A DNA stretch of 22,336 bases, taken from Lojkania enalia. Its lineage: Eukaryota > Ascomycota > Dothideomycetes > Pleosporales. The DNA lies in assembly GCA_010094045.1 (NCBI GenBank), contig ML986900.1, positions 12,010 to 34,345 on the forward strand. The letters run 5' to 3'. Shown here in pieces: positions 1 to 11,000 of the stretch. The notes below the pieces were generated by a model that searched no databases, was not told the origin of the DNA, and saw nothing but the letters and a program-made list of their open reading frames with translations. The position numbers and the translations under genes were made by a program. Position 1 is the first letter of the stretch. Every line of letters starts with the position of its first letter.

Positions 1-1250
1 TAACCTAAATTTATATATATTACTTAGAGTTTTAGACTACTAGAAGTCTTCTTATAGAAGTAGTTCTAGTAGGGTATATAGTTATATATTAAGGTAATTT
101 AATATAACCTGCGTATTTAAAAGAATAATTCCTATTACTTTAAAAGCCTTTTAATAGTTCTTATACGTAAATACGTTAAAAAACGCGTTCTTAAAGGCTG
201 GAGGGAAGCTTTCTTTATTAATATAGTAGACGTGTCGGCGCGCTAAGTCTCGTATACGCTATAAATACTTTAGCTTTAATAGTAAGAAGTAAACTATATT
301 AAGAGGCTGAAGTATATATAATAAATAAGAAGGTATATAAAGTATTAGGATCTTTTGTATAAAGTAGTAATCTTTAAATTTCTAGTTAAGGTAGCTTTTA
401 TAACTATCTAAAATAAGTAGCCTATATAATTCTACTTAACGTATCTTTATATACTTATTAAAGTATTTTAGCTACTTAAAACTAAGTATATTATTTATTC
501 AGCCGTTCTTAGAGACTAAAATTTTCCAATTATATAGTATACCTACTTCTTTATATTATATAGAGATATAGACGCGTCCTTTATAAATAATAAATAGCGG
601 GGTCGCGTACGTAATAGTATAGATATTCTAAATAACTATAACCTACTTATAATTATCTAGCTATATAAGAGTAGGCTTTATACGATATTCTAAACCTGTA
701 ACAATCTTTATAGTACTAATAATACCTATCTAAAAGCCTATTTTATTAAAGTTATAGATATTATTATTATATATACTATATTTTACAATTATATCCTATA
801 TAAGCTTAAACTATATATTAATAACCTCTAGATTCTCTTATTTTATTCTTTAACAATCCTTTACTTAATTAAAGGCTGTTTTAAGCTCGTTTATACGCGC
901 TATAAATTATTTAAACTAATTCTTTTCTATAGATATTCTACTATATACGTCTAATAGTTTATGTACTATATCTACTACCTTATATAACCGGGGCGCAAAT
1001 TCTTATAAATTAAGGTTAAGAATATATTATACAATTGTTTATTCTTTAGTTACTATAAGCTTCTAGCAATTTGGTTGTATATAAAGGCGAAACGCGGTTC
1101 TATAAAGTCGAGTAGAGAGTTGTTAATATTATACGTTAAAAGCTATAGCAGTATATCGCACACTCTTAAACTGGTCTAATTTATACGCCTATAAGGTAAG
1201 CTTAATTCTACCTTCTTATTAAATTAATAGAAGGTTGTATTGTAGATTTA
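1..1250 (-). pseudogene. Fot1/pogo DDD transposase relic (Pogo-1)
   Basis: The frame starting near 1212 stays readable if TAA/TAG are taken as mutated Gln/Trp codons. In order it shows a psq-type helix-turn-helix (about 1212-1090), a CENP-B/Tc5-type DNA-binding region (about 1060-800, with the family motif EFAPRLYKV) and the DDE_1 catalytic domain (about 760-290). The first catalytic Asp is now Asn (745-747, in NFNKIGF), the second is intact (406-408, in LILDSYKS), and the third is Asn (298-300, in LQPLNIVYF). The second and third are exactly 36 codons apart, the D-35-D spacing expected of this group. The C-terminal region continues to position 1 and beyond. The exact start codon is not visible; an ATG would have been prone to RIP. 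It cannot encode active enzyme. Confidence 0.88.
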
Positions 1251-1331
1251 TTATAGTTCGTACGTAGTGTTTATAATGCTAAGAAAAAGTAGCCGCTTTG
1301 ATAGTTTAGCTGCTTTAATAGTAGAATACGT
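1..1331 (-). mobile_element. Pogo-1: Fot1/pogo-type DNA transposon, 3' end cut by window edge
   Basis: A Tc1/mariner-superfamily element of the fungal Fot1/pogo group, read on the minus strand. Its 5' terminus (ACGTATTCTACTATT) ends at 1331 and is followed by the dinucleotide TA at 1332-1333, the usual pogo target. The other terminus lies left of the window, so the TA duplication cannot be checked. It interrupts another pogo transposase (Pogo-2) that resumes at 1334. The segment 442-1331 aligns without net length change (890 bp) to Pogo-5 at 21447-22336 on the opposite strand, so the two are copies of one family. Differences seen are mainly C/T and G/A. Confidence 0.9.
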
Positions 1332-1333
1332 TA

Positions 1334-1990
1334 CCTCTATACTTATTTTATCTTCTATAGCTATTTAATATAGGCTGTTTTAGTCTATTAAAACGTATAT
1401 ATAGTAAGGAGATTAAAAGCTTAATTTAGTACTATATTAACTATATAATTAAAGAAAACTTTCTACCTATATTTAAAGCAGCCTTTAATAATATTATTAC
1501 TAATAAAAATATAGCTAGAGGCTTTAAAAGATCTAGATTAGTCCTATTTAGTCTAGATTATATTATTTTAAAGCTTAATATCTAAACTTTATAAATCCTA
1601 ATACTACTATTTTTAGAATCTATTAAATAGTAGTTATAAATATTATATAATTACTTAAAAGTAGAGTACTAGATATAATATATATAATAGCGTATAGAAT
1701 AATATTAAAATAGCTTACTAATATTAATATTTAAAAGTTTTATAAATCTTATAAAGAGTATTATATTTATAATATATAAATAGTCGTTTTTAGAAATAGA
1801 GAATAGAGATCTCTAGACGGCAAATATAATACTTATAAAGTATAAGAAGTATAAATATAAAGTAATTAAGAGTATAAATACTATCTTTATATTAGATAGA
1901 CTATAATTAGTAAAGTAATAATAAGAAAGCTGTTAAATAGAATAAAAAGGCCTAAATAATTATAGTTAACTATATTAATTAAAATACTAT
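1334..1990 (+). pseudogene. pogo transposase, C-terminal relic (Pogo-2)
   Basis: One frame from 1334 reads through about 650 bp with only TAA/TAG interruptions. It opens with the end of the DDE_1 domain (LLQLFNIGCFSLLKR, matching the family's LQPLDVGCFS-LK-). The third catalytic Asp is Asn (1367-1369). Next comes the conserved post-catalytic segment (ENFLPIFKAAFNN, then NIARGFKRSRLVLF and KLNI), then a polar, Gln- and Lys-rich tail including LEIENRDLQTAN. These match the order in fungal Fot1-like transposases: catalytic end, 'FL-AF--AF' block, 'I--GF---GLVPF' block, basic coiled tail. Unlike Pogo-3 I see no C-terminal zinc knuckle. The first two thirds of the protein are missing from the window. 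Confidence 0.82.
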
Positions 1991-2184
1991 AAGTACTATT
2001 AAAAGCTAGACTACTATATTAAAATATATAAAATAGCTCTAATTAAAATACTAAATAGTAAGAATTATATAAATATTACTATATAATTAATTACTTTATT
2101 AGCTATAGAGATATTCTACTTTAAAATTAAAATTAGATAGGTTACTAACTATTTAGTAGTTTTAACTACTTAGTAGTAGATTAT
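1334..2184 (+). mobile_element. Pogo-2: 3' part of a second pogo element, split by Pogo-1
   Basis: Plus-strand remains of a pogo transposon whose 5' part must lie left of the window, beyond Pogo-1. It begins in the middle of the transposase at the TA where Pogo-1 inserted (1332-1333) and runs to about 2184, where homology to gypsy element Gyp1b starts. The 3' end is placed only by loss of Gyp1 homology, because no ACGT-type terminus like that of Pogo-3 or Pogo-4 is visible. The last 30-40 bp (about 2145-2184) are rich in the motif TAGTAG/CTACTA and may be the terminal inverted repeat. This would mean Pogo-2 inserted into Gyp1b and was itself hit by Pogo-1. Confidence 0.7.
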
Positions 2185-3949
2185 ATTAGTATTATAAGTT
2201 AATTTTAGTAGTATAGTTAATTATTATACTTTTTATAATTAGTTAAAATTAGAAGTTTAAATTAATATATTTCTTTTCTTAATAATTTTAGAGTATTTTA
2301 AATTAGATTATTATTTAGATATTCTTTATTACTAATCTCTATAATCGATCGGCCTATTTTTATCTATTAGAATAGTTTAGAATAAAATAATATCTATTAA
2401 TAACTTTTATAAGTTTCTTCTTATATAAACTTATCTTATAACCTTTAATTTAAGGTATTAGACTTTTTTCTAAGTTTTCTAGATTAGTATATAATATTAA
2501 AATTAAATTTTAATAGATATTTTAACTAATAGATCTATTAGTAGTTTAGCTACTTTATTATTATAAAATATTATAAGTTCTTATAATTATTTAATACTTT
2601 TATAGAGAATATTATACTTTCTAATTTAGGCCTTTATTACTTAAAATATTAGATATTTATAAGTAGTATTTTATTATATATTTTATAATTACTTTTAATA
2701 GAATTTATATATTTATAGAAGTTAGTAATAGATTTTAGTTTACTATTAGTACCTCTTTAAGATAATATACTAGCTATTATAAAGTTAGATATATTAGCTT
2801 CTACTACTATTAATAGTTTAGGGTTAAAATATTAGAAAATTAATATAAAGATAAAAGTATTCTTTAAATAGTTAAAAAAATATTAACAACTATTATTCTA
2901 GTTAAATTAAGTATTCTTTTTAGTTAGGGTTATTAAGGGGGAGACTTTCTATAAGAAGTTACTAATAAATTATTAGTAGAAGTTTATAAAGCCTATAAAA
3001 ACTTAAATATTTTTTATATTCTTAAAATATTTTTAGTTAATAATTATCTCTACCTTTTTTAAATTTATATAAATCTCTTCTATAGTAATTATATACCCTA
3101 AATAAATTACTTCTAACTAGTAGAACTTATACTTATCTATATTAAGTTATAGACTATTTACTTTTAAAGTTTTAAGAACTAGCTAAATATACTATTTATA
3201 ATCCTTTAGATTCTTACTAAATATTAGAATATTATTAATATAGGTAGTATAGAATATATTAAAATATAGTTTTAGTATATTATTTATAAAATACTAGAAT
3301 ATATTTAAAGTATTAACTAGACTAAAAAGTATTACTAGATATTTAAATAGCTTATAATATATATAAAAGATAGTTTTCTATTTATCTTTTTTAGTAATTT
3401 TTAACTTATTAAATATAGTAATAATATTAAATTTTATATAGTATTTAGTTATATTAAATTAGATTAATATTTTTTAAATTAGTAGAATTAGCTATTAGTT
3501 TTTAATAGTAATAGTATTTAAGGCTCTATAATTTATATAGAATTAGAAATTACTTCTAGATTTCTTTATAAAAATTATAGATATAACTACTAATAATAAA
3601 TTTACTCTAATAAATCTCTTAGATAAATTCTTATTAAAGTACTTTTTTAATATCTTTAACTTATTTTAAAATATCTTATAGAGTAGATTAAAGCTAGTTT
3701 ACTTACTATTTTCTAGTTTAATCTTATAATTATATAATTATCGTTCTAATAGCTTATCTATATTCTTATATAAGAAGATAGATAATAGATTATAGTATTC
3801 TTTAGGTACTTTAATAATAAAGCTAGTATATACTTTTAAAACTAGAACCTTATTAATATTAGCTATTAATATAGCGAAGATTTTATAGTTAAATTATTAG
3901 AAGAGTTAAACTAGTAGTATAATATTTATATAATATATATCTAACTATA
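2185..3949 (-). pseudogene. Gyp1b pol relic: reverse transcriptase, RNase H, start of integrase
   Basis: Reading the minus strand from 3949 down gives the reverse transcriptase fingers and palm, the catalytic box at 3231-3242 (YIDD now YINN), then the connection and RNase H (ANFYQQFI-like block near 2960-2990, VEANISNF-like block near 2790-2810), ending in the linker before the integrase zinc-binding region near 2190. The matching stretch of Gyp1a is 15372-18285. The site where Pogo-4 sits in Gyp1a is empty here: the TA at 2437-2438 is uninterrupted. All reading frames are closed by RIP-type stops. Gyp1 homology ends at about 2185, where Pogo-2 begins. Confidence 0.85.
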
Positions 3950-4004
3950 ACGTAAGTAGTAAGTAAGTATACTAGGCAAGCGAGCGCGCTACCTTATTAA
4001 CTTT
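3950..4004 (+). repeat. Pogo-3 terminal inverted repeat, left
   Basis: About 55 bp pair with 5748-5802 as an inverted repeat. The first 18 bases are identical. By my count some 13 of the next 37 differ, every one a C/T or G/A transition, so the two ends were probably identical before RIP. Confidence 0.9.
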
Positions 4005-4059
4005 TTCGACTATTCTAGCGATATATTTTTACAACGCATTAAAATACTATAAATATAAT

Positions 4060-5640
4060 ATATATCCTTAATTAAGTAGTATTTATAATACTCTTCTCGC
4101 ACGTATATAAGTTATGCCCAGTCTCTCTACAGTAATTATAGTATATAGAAGCCTGCCGACTTATACTTAATCGCGCCTTACCTTAACGTATTTCGCCCTC
4201 TAACTACTGCTTAACTACTATTTAAGTAATAATCTCCTCTCCCTCTACTTTTAATAAGGTGCCTTACTTCTAAATCTACTTCTTTTTATACTATTTACGC
4301 GTTATAACAGCCTTATTTACTTTCTTAAGGCTAGCAACTTAACCCTTTAGTAATGTAGCTAAATAAAATATTACCTTAGTACCTTTTTTAAGCTAATTAA
4401 TCGCTATAATAATAGAAACAGATAATAAACTTTTATATCTTTAAATCCGATCGCGAATTAATATTAATTAAGCCTTTAATTCGCGCTAGTTGCTTGGTAT
4501 TTTAGCTTCCTATATAAGAACCTCTAGCATAGGTGGTATTAGCGTACGAAGCTTTATATTAAGCTTTAATATTACTACTTCTAGATTATATAGGACTAAA
4601 CTAGCCCCTTAAAAGCTTGCGCGGATATTATCCTTTATAATTAATTGCTGGTAGATAGTATAGAAAGCTGGAAGGAACTTAAGCTTTATAATATAATTAA
4701 TATAGTCACGGATTAGACTCTCGATCTAACTACTATACGCTCACTTTAACAGTGAGAAGTAACCTATATTAAGAGGCTGTAAAAGGTATAATAAGTGCGA
4801 TAGTATATAGAGAGTATAGATTTTATTCTCCTTATAGATTACCTAGAATTCGAGCGAGTTATAGCTCTTATAGCTATTAAGAATAAGTAGTTACTATACG
4901 CCTACTTGACAGTCCTTTATATATATAATAAAGTACTTTAGCTACTTAACTTTAAGATTATTAGTTATCTATCCGTTATCGCTTAATCTGATAGCCTAAT
5001 TCTTAGGTATATTATCACCCTTATACTAGGTAGAAAGGTGATATTAGCTAGTAAAGATAATAAAAGGCGGGATCGCCCACCTAGTAGTATTAATTCCCTA
5101 GATTATTATAACCTACTTATAATTCCCTAGCTATATAGCTTTTAGCTAACTATATCTTTCTAAGCTAGTAATAACTAGTTTAGGTAATATCTTACCTATT
5201 ATAAAGCCAGCTTTATTAAAATTGTAGATATCCTTATTATAGATACTATATATAGCTTTCGTACGCGCTATAAGCTTAAACTAGGCTCTAATAATTTTAG
5301 AATCTTTGTATAAAACTCTCTAATAATTATACGGTCGATTAAATTATATTTTAAGGTTATTTATTTACTTAATAAAGTTTCTAGACTATTTCTAGCTAAC
5401 CTATCTAGCGCTATACTTAGTAAGTAGCTTATCTATTATATCTTATATAGTATCTAGAGAGGGTGTAAATTCTTGTAAATCTAAGTTAAGTATATATATA
5501 ATAATAGCCTCTTCTTCTAACTTAGTAAGCTTCTTCGAATTTAACTTATAATTATGTTATATAGTAATTCCGTCGCGTTATCGACGTATTATTCTTTAAG
5601 AGACGTTATATATAAAAGTAGTACGTCTTTTACTTTAAAG
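4060..5640 (-). pseudogene. Fot1/pogo DDD transposase relic with C-terminal CCHC knuckle (Pogo-3)
   Basis: Read from about 5640 down: helix-turn-helix/CENP-B-type DNA-binding region, then the DDE_1 domain with all three catalytic Asp codons now Asn (5215-5217, 4876-4878, 4768-4770). The spacings are 113 and 36 codons; the first equals Pogo-1 and the second is the D-35-D signature, so the catalytic core has kept one frame. Next comes a long polar C-terminal tail (LLKGQVASLKKVNKAVITRK, a likely coiled coil) and, at 4099-4140, a zinc knuckle C-x2-C-x4-H-x4-C in which His and two Cys survive (YCRETGHNLYTC) and the first Cys is Tyr. A terminal knuckle is consistent with a DNA- or RNA-binding tail. 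Stops throughout; inactive. Confidence 0.88.
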
Positions 5641-5747
5641 TTGTTTATTATTAATAGCTAAAATAGCTAGAGAGATATCTACTTCGTTATAGCTAGATTA
5701 GGTATTTATAGGTTAAGCTATTATTATTAGAAGATAGGGTGTTATAT

Positions 5748-5802
5748 AAAGTTGGTAAGGTAGCGTACTTACTTATCCGGCACGCTTACTTACTACTTAC
5801 GT
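5748..5802 (-). repeat. Pogo-3 terminal inverted repeat, right
   Basis: Partner of 3950-4004. It ends in ACGT at 5802, followed by the duplicated TA at 5803-5804. Confidence 0.9.
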
Positions 5803-5907
5803 TAGTATAAACTTTAAGTATTTAAACTTAGATAAATTCTTTTAACTATAATTTTTATCTAAAATTAAATTAGTTTTAGTTTTAAATTCTTTTAACTAGT
5901 ATAATAT
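5803..5907 (-). pseudogene. Gyp1b linker fragment between Pogo-3 and Gyp1a
   Basis: A 105 bp slice of the protease-to-reverse-transcriptase region of Gyp1b, trapped between two insertions. Its reverse complement matches Gyp1a from about 15268 to 15372 (shared blocks TATACTAGTTAAAAGAA and AAAAATTATAG). Its left end carries the TA duplication of Pogo-3 and its right end the AATAT duplication of Gyp1a. This is the piece that shows both elements inserted into the same older copy. Confidence 0.88.
5903..5907. repeat. Gyp1a target-site duplication AATAT (left copy)
   Basis: AATAT occurs here and at 20277-20281, directly outside the two Gyp1a LTRs. The empty site is seen in the sister element at 15268-15272 (ATACT on that strand). 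A 5 bp duplication is usual for Ty3/gypsy integrases. Confidence 0.85.
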
Positions 5908-6028
5908 TATTATAGTAATACTATAATACCTCTATACCTATACTATTCTTACTATAATACTTAAACTAGCTGTTAGTAATAGCTATTAGCTACTAGCTAG
6001 AATATAACCGATTTATTATAATTATAAT
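5908..6028 (+). repeat. Gyp1a 5' LTR, first 121 bp (broken by Gyp2)
   Basis: Matches 19974-20094 base for base in length. The LTR is interrupted by Gyp2 at 6029 and resumes at 13228. The promoter for Gyp1a transcription would have been in this LTR, so the Gyp2 insertion alone would have disabled it. Confidence 0.92.
6024..6028. repeat. Gyp2 target-site duplication ATAAT (left copy)
   Basis: ATAAT appears here and at 13223-13227, flanking Gyp2. The single uninterrupted copy is at 20090-20094 in the Gyp1a 3' LTR. Confidence 0.88.
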
Positions 6029-6307
6029 TATAATAATATAAAGAAATTGTTCTATAAAAAACTTTATATATAATCTTATCCTAAAGCTTTTTACTTATCT
6101 TATTCTACCCCTAGTTCTACCCCTTTTCCTATCCGTATATAATTATATACTCTCTTATAAGTAGCTTAGTAGTTTTTCTATATCCTTTTATATAAGGCCT
6201 ATAGGTGTTAATAGAATTTCTAGGTCCCTAATCCTCTATATACTTCTATATACCTTTAAATAGATTTATATTATATTCGGACCTATTATTTTATCTATAC
6301 TATTATA
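6029..6307 (+). repeat. Gyp2 5' LTR (279 bp)
   Basis: Pairs with 12944-13222 at the same length with no indels. By my reading roughly 40 positions differ, all transitions in both directions. The LTR starts TATAATAAT and ends TTATA, consistent with TG...CA ends after RIP. No primer-binding site could be recognised just downstream. Confidence 0.93.
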
Positions 6308-6499
6308 TTATATAGAAAAATTTAATACTACTAGTAATAGCCTCTTTAATAATATTATATTAATTATTTATTTAAATATATCTAAGTCTAAAATATATCT
6401 AATTTAGTTTAGGTTATAATATTTATATACTATTATATTAAATTATTTAGTTATTTAGATAGAATCTTAAAAACCTTCTATTAACTAAAGCCTTTAAGT

Positions 6500-7810
6500 T
6501 TAAAACTTCTTATCTTCTATAATTAGGATTGCCTTTAGAAAAGCTGCGTAGAATACGCCTAGGTAGAAACTTAGAGACTATTAATAATCTATTAGAATTA
6601 GAGGTAACCGCCGATATCTAACTATAATTTACCTTTTAATTCCTATACTAGAATCGATATACGCGTAAGTTATAGTAAGAGTAAGCTTCTATCTACGCGT
6701 ATAGAATAACCGTTACCTCCTATAAGGGGCCCTATAATAGGCGGACCCCTCTCTATAAGGCCTATAGTAAAAAATCTATCTAATTTAGAGGAAAATTAGA
6801 GTAAACTAACCTTTAAGAAATAAATCACAATTTTATAAGAGGAGATTATATGCTTAATATAATAGAGAACTATTAGTCCCGATTAACCTCTATAAACTAC
6901 TAAATTAGTACTAATAATATACTAAGAAACTTTTATAACTTCTCTAGTAAGAAACTTTTTAGCTACTTCTAAGCCCCTTTAAATCTATCTTACTAAACAT
7001 ATATTTAAAATTAAAAGTCTTATAGATAGTAATAAATCTATATTTAAATAATAGTAAGCTTTAATCCTAGACCAATTTAAGATTAATATAGATTACTATT
7101 AGATAGAGTATATATATATAGCGTTAGTATAAAGATATACCTCTAGTACTATAAAAGAGTATCTAGAGCTAAAATATCTAGCTAAATCAGACTAGTATTA
7201 GTTTAAGAATACTAAAAAAATAATTTTACTTCTATAATCGTATTTTATTATAGGTAATAAAGAGATAGAGGCGTAATAAGCGTTTTAGATCCTAAGAATA
7301 AATAAGGGAGAAGTATTCCTAACTTTTAAAGCTTGCTTTATTAATATAGCTATTAGGGGATCTATATCCTAATCTAAGTAGTTCTTCTACCTATAAGATA
7401 AGATTCTCTCCAGCCTAAAGATATTAAACCTTAGCTTTAAGCTTATATAGAAAAGCTCCTTTAACGCTATAGTCGCCTATTTAACAGCCTATAATATAGA
7501 AAGGAGAAGCGTTCTTAACCTTCTAGAACGAACTATTAGCCTATAAGTTATAGCTAAAATAAATTTAGATTAGTATTAAAAGGCTTTTAAAAGTTTTTCT
7601 AAAGTAACCTATAATCTAATACTACTCTAATCTACTCTAATATTAATATCTTATTCTACTACAATTACTTTCTAATAACCTAGTAAGACTCCTACACCTA
7701 AAAGGTATACGACTCTAGATAATTACTGTAACTATAGTAAACTAGGATACTTCGCGAATAAATATATAGCCTTTAAAATATAAGAGATAGAGGTTAAATA
7801 AGAGGAGATT
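6500..7810 (+). pseudogene. Gyp2 gag relic with CCHC zinc knuckle
   Basis: Capsid/nucleocapsid protein that would package the element RNA. Downstream of the 5' LTR several frames become readable when TAA/TAG are taken as Gln/Trp. The middle (about 7370-7680) has a capsid-like Gln/Leu-rich stretch ending in a Thr/Pro-rich hinge near 7685. The nucleocapsid knuckle is at 7724-7765: C-x2-C-x4-H-x4-C, with one original Cys neighbour intact and the three ligand Cys and the His now Tyr (YCNYSKLGYFANKY), each explained by a single G-to-A or C-to-T change per codon. The N-terminal boundary is not certain; 6308-6500 is untranslated leader or degraded gag. It holds no open frame. Confidence 0.75.
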
Positions 7811-8019
7811 AAGAAAGAAGAGTTTTTAGACGTAAATAAGTACTACCTAGATAGTTTTTAGGTGGGAAATAGAGACGTCTAGGAAAACTTTCTATTTTAG
7901 ACTTAAGTAGATATAATTTATTAAATATCGATTTATTATATTTATTTAAAGGAAAGTACTTCCGAATCCCAACTATTCTATATTTAAAAGGTGTTAGTAT
8001 ATAACTAAACACCCTTATT

Positions 8020-11000
8020 AATATAAGTACTTAAAGCTTTTTATTTTTTAATTCTATAGTAGCTAGATTACTCTTCTAAACCCTATATATATTAATATAG
8101 CGCTTACCCTTTAAAATTACTATTAAAGGTTTTTAGGACCAAATCTAAACCCTAATTAATTAGTATATCTACTTATACCTGCGAATTAATAGAAGAACTA
8201 TCTAAAACTACCTATTTATTATTATAAACTTAAGTACTTAAGATTATATTATTAGTATTAAATAGTTATATTACTTTTAACTCTAGCTAGATACAGATAA
8301 GAATCGGATTATATAGTTTTCTAAGTATCCTGCTACTTATAATCTATTACCTCCTCTTCTTATATAATTAATTTAGCTAGTATATAATAAGAAGGTAGAG
8401 CTAGATATCTAGCGACGCGACGCTCTATAGGAAAAGGACTAGTATTAATAGTCCCGTAGTCTAACTATCTATTATATTAAAAGTCTACTAAAACTATTAA
8501 AACTATATTAATCTCTTATAACCTATAGTCCAAATAAGTTTAGAGCTCTTATACGCCCGTATATAATAAAGTCCGAATCTAATTTAAAGAAAATCTATTC
8601 TCCTATTATTATTCTTATTATAGCTAATACTTTCTACTTTAATATAAAGAGGAAGAAGAACGAGTTTTTTTCTACATCTCTATACGAAATTAAGCGGCTA
8701 ATTAAAGATAAGTAAGCCCTAGAGTTAGAAGATAAGGCTAAAAATAAAGTACTAGTAAATCTCTAATTACTATTTAAATACTATAAGTATTAGGATATAT
8801 TTAGTAAAACTATAGCTTATTAATTACTAGAATACCGCCTTTATAATTATAAGATTATTCTTATAGAACTCCTCTCTAATAGTTATAGCCCGTTATATAA
8901 GTAGAATATTAAAGAGCTGGAAGTAACTAAGAAGTATATTATAGATAATTTATAGAATAGGTATATTAAGTAAAGTCTAAACTCTTTTATATCTCTAATC
9001 TTTTACGTCCGTAAATCTAATAGTAACTTATATATCTATATAGATTATTATAAACTTAACACTTTTATTTATAAGAATATATATCCGATACTGCGTATAG
9101 ATAAACTTCTATCTAGACCTACTAAAATAGTAATATTTACTAAATTTAATGTTTATACAACTTTTAATAAGATTAGAATAAACCCTAGTTTTAAGAAATA
9201 TACTACCTTTTAAACTTATTACAGAACTTATAAGTATAAAGTTCTACCTTTTAGATTATATAACAGCCTAGTAACTTACTAATATTATATAAATAATATA
9301 CTAATTAACTACCTAAATAACTTTTATATTACTTATTTAAATAATATTCTTATCTATTCTAAAGATAAGGTAATATATATTATCTATATTAAGAAAGTTC
9401 TTAAGAGATTATATTAAGTAGGGTTATAAGTTAATATTAAGAAGAGCGAATTCTATATTACCCGAACTAAATATTTTAGTTATATTCTCTTAAATAAAGA
9501 CTTTAAGATTAATCTAGGGAAGGTAAAAGTACTACGCAACTAGTAGCTACCTACTACTATAATAGGTGTAAAATCCTTCTTAGGTTTTACTAGATTCTAT
9601 TAATAGTTTATACTAGAATTCTCGCGTATTATAAAGCTAATTATTATATTATAAAGCCTTATAACCCCTTTAATATAGACTTTAGAATATAATATTACCT
9701 TTAAGAAATTAAAGTTAGCCCTATTAAATATACCTATACTCTACTACTTTAACCCTACATTAGAAATAAAAATAGAAATTAATACTTCTAATAAAATAGT
9801 TATAGGAGTACTATTATAGAAATATTCTAATAGAAAATAGTATTTTATAGTATTTTATAGTAAGGTTCTATCTAGTTTAGAATTAAACTAGAAGATTTAT
9901 AATAAGAAACTGTTCGCAATTATTACTGCGTTTAAGTAATAGAGTGTAGAACTTACTTTAATAGCTACTAGAACTCTAGTATATACTAATTATCGTTTAC
10001 TTAAATATTTTATAACTATAAAAGTATTTAATACTCGTTAAATTTATTAGACTAAGAAATTAGCTTAGTATTAGTTCCGAATTAAGTATACCCTAGATAA
10101 GAATAATACTAGAGTAAATATCCTTAGTTATCGCGAATAAGATATAGAAAACTTAAAAGTAGTTTAAACTAACGACTATTAAAAGTCTTATTTAGACTAT
10201 ATTAACTTCACCCTTAAATTAATGCCGAATTAATCTAGTCCTATATTACCTAAATAATAATTTAAGCAGCTATATTAAATATTATTAAAGGCTAGAAGTA
10301 GGTTATATTACTAGACTTTCTAGAGTTAATCGACATATTACTATAGAAAAACCGAGCCTCCTTCACGCAGGAATATATACTTCTACTCTATAAGTATTAG
10401 ATAGAGAATAGACTACTCCTCTATAATAATCGCTTATATATTCTATTAGATTCAGGCCTTTACACGCGACTTATATAAGAGACTTATAACTAAGTATCCT
10501 CCGTACACCTAAATACTACTAAAACCTATTAATTACTATTCTAAAAGTACTATTAGAAGGGTATAAAGGCTATTTATAAACGATATATATAGAATTGCAT
10601 TTTATACTATAAAGTTTATCTAATATAAACTTAAACTCCAGGTTTTATCTACTTACTTCCTATACTAAATTAACAAATATAGTATCTATATATTAACTTT
10701 AAAGATTTTCTTATAGATAAGTCTAGATACAATTAAATTATAGTAGTAATCGATCGCCTGTCTAAATAAGCTATATTTATTCTCTACTATCGTATAATTA
10801 ATATATAGGGAATAGCTAAATTATTTATTTAATAGATATACTACTTTAGTTATATACCTAAAACTATTATTTTAGACTAAGAACCTTAGTTTATATCTAG
10901 TTTCTAGTCTGAATTCTACTATATTTTAGGTGTAAAGATTAAACTATCTACTACTTATTATAAAAAGATTAACAAATAGACGGAGATTATAAATAAGTAT

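Larger units (their letters stand above)
3950..5802 (-). mobile_element. Pogo-3: full-length Fot1/pogo element with both termini
   Basis: Complete 1853 bp element. Both ends read ACGTAAGTAGTAAGTAAG inward and are flanked by TA (3948-3949 and 5803-5804). The target can be rebuilt: Gyp1a has the uninterrupted site at 15371-15372, and Gyp1b flanks match it on both sides once the element and one TA are removed. Length, TA target and a single transposase gene on the minus strand fit the Fot1 group, whose members are about 1.8-2 kb. It keeps more G+C and more CpG than the gypsy DNA around it, suggesting later arrival or fewer RIP cycles. Confidence 0.93.

Noticed and set aside
6308..6330. Primer-binding sites after the 5' LTRs of Gyp2 and Gyp1a
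   Set aside because: No stretch starting with TGG or its RIP form could be matched confidently to a tRNA 3' end by eye.
7809..8012. A 67-codon open frame on the minus strand, the longest intact one in the window
   Set aside because: It is antisense to the end of Gyp2 gag and the start of pol, has no recognisable motif, and its length is plausible by chance. Nothing upstream suggests a promoter or start context.
8020..8300. A Gyp2 aspartic protease motif
   Set aside because: Several Asn-Ser or Asn-Thr triplets could be mutated D-S/T-G, but none has the expected hydrophobic flanks in a frame continuous with RT, so I did not annotate it separately.
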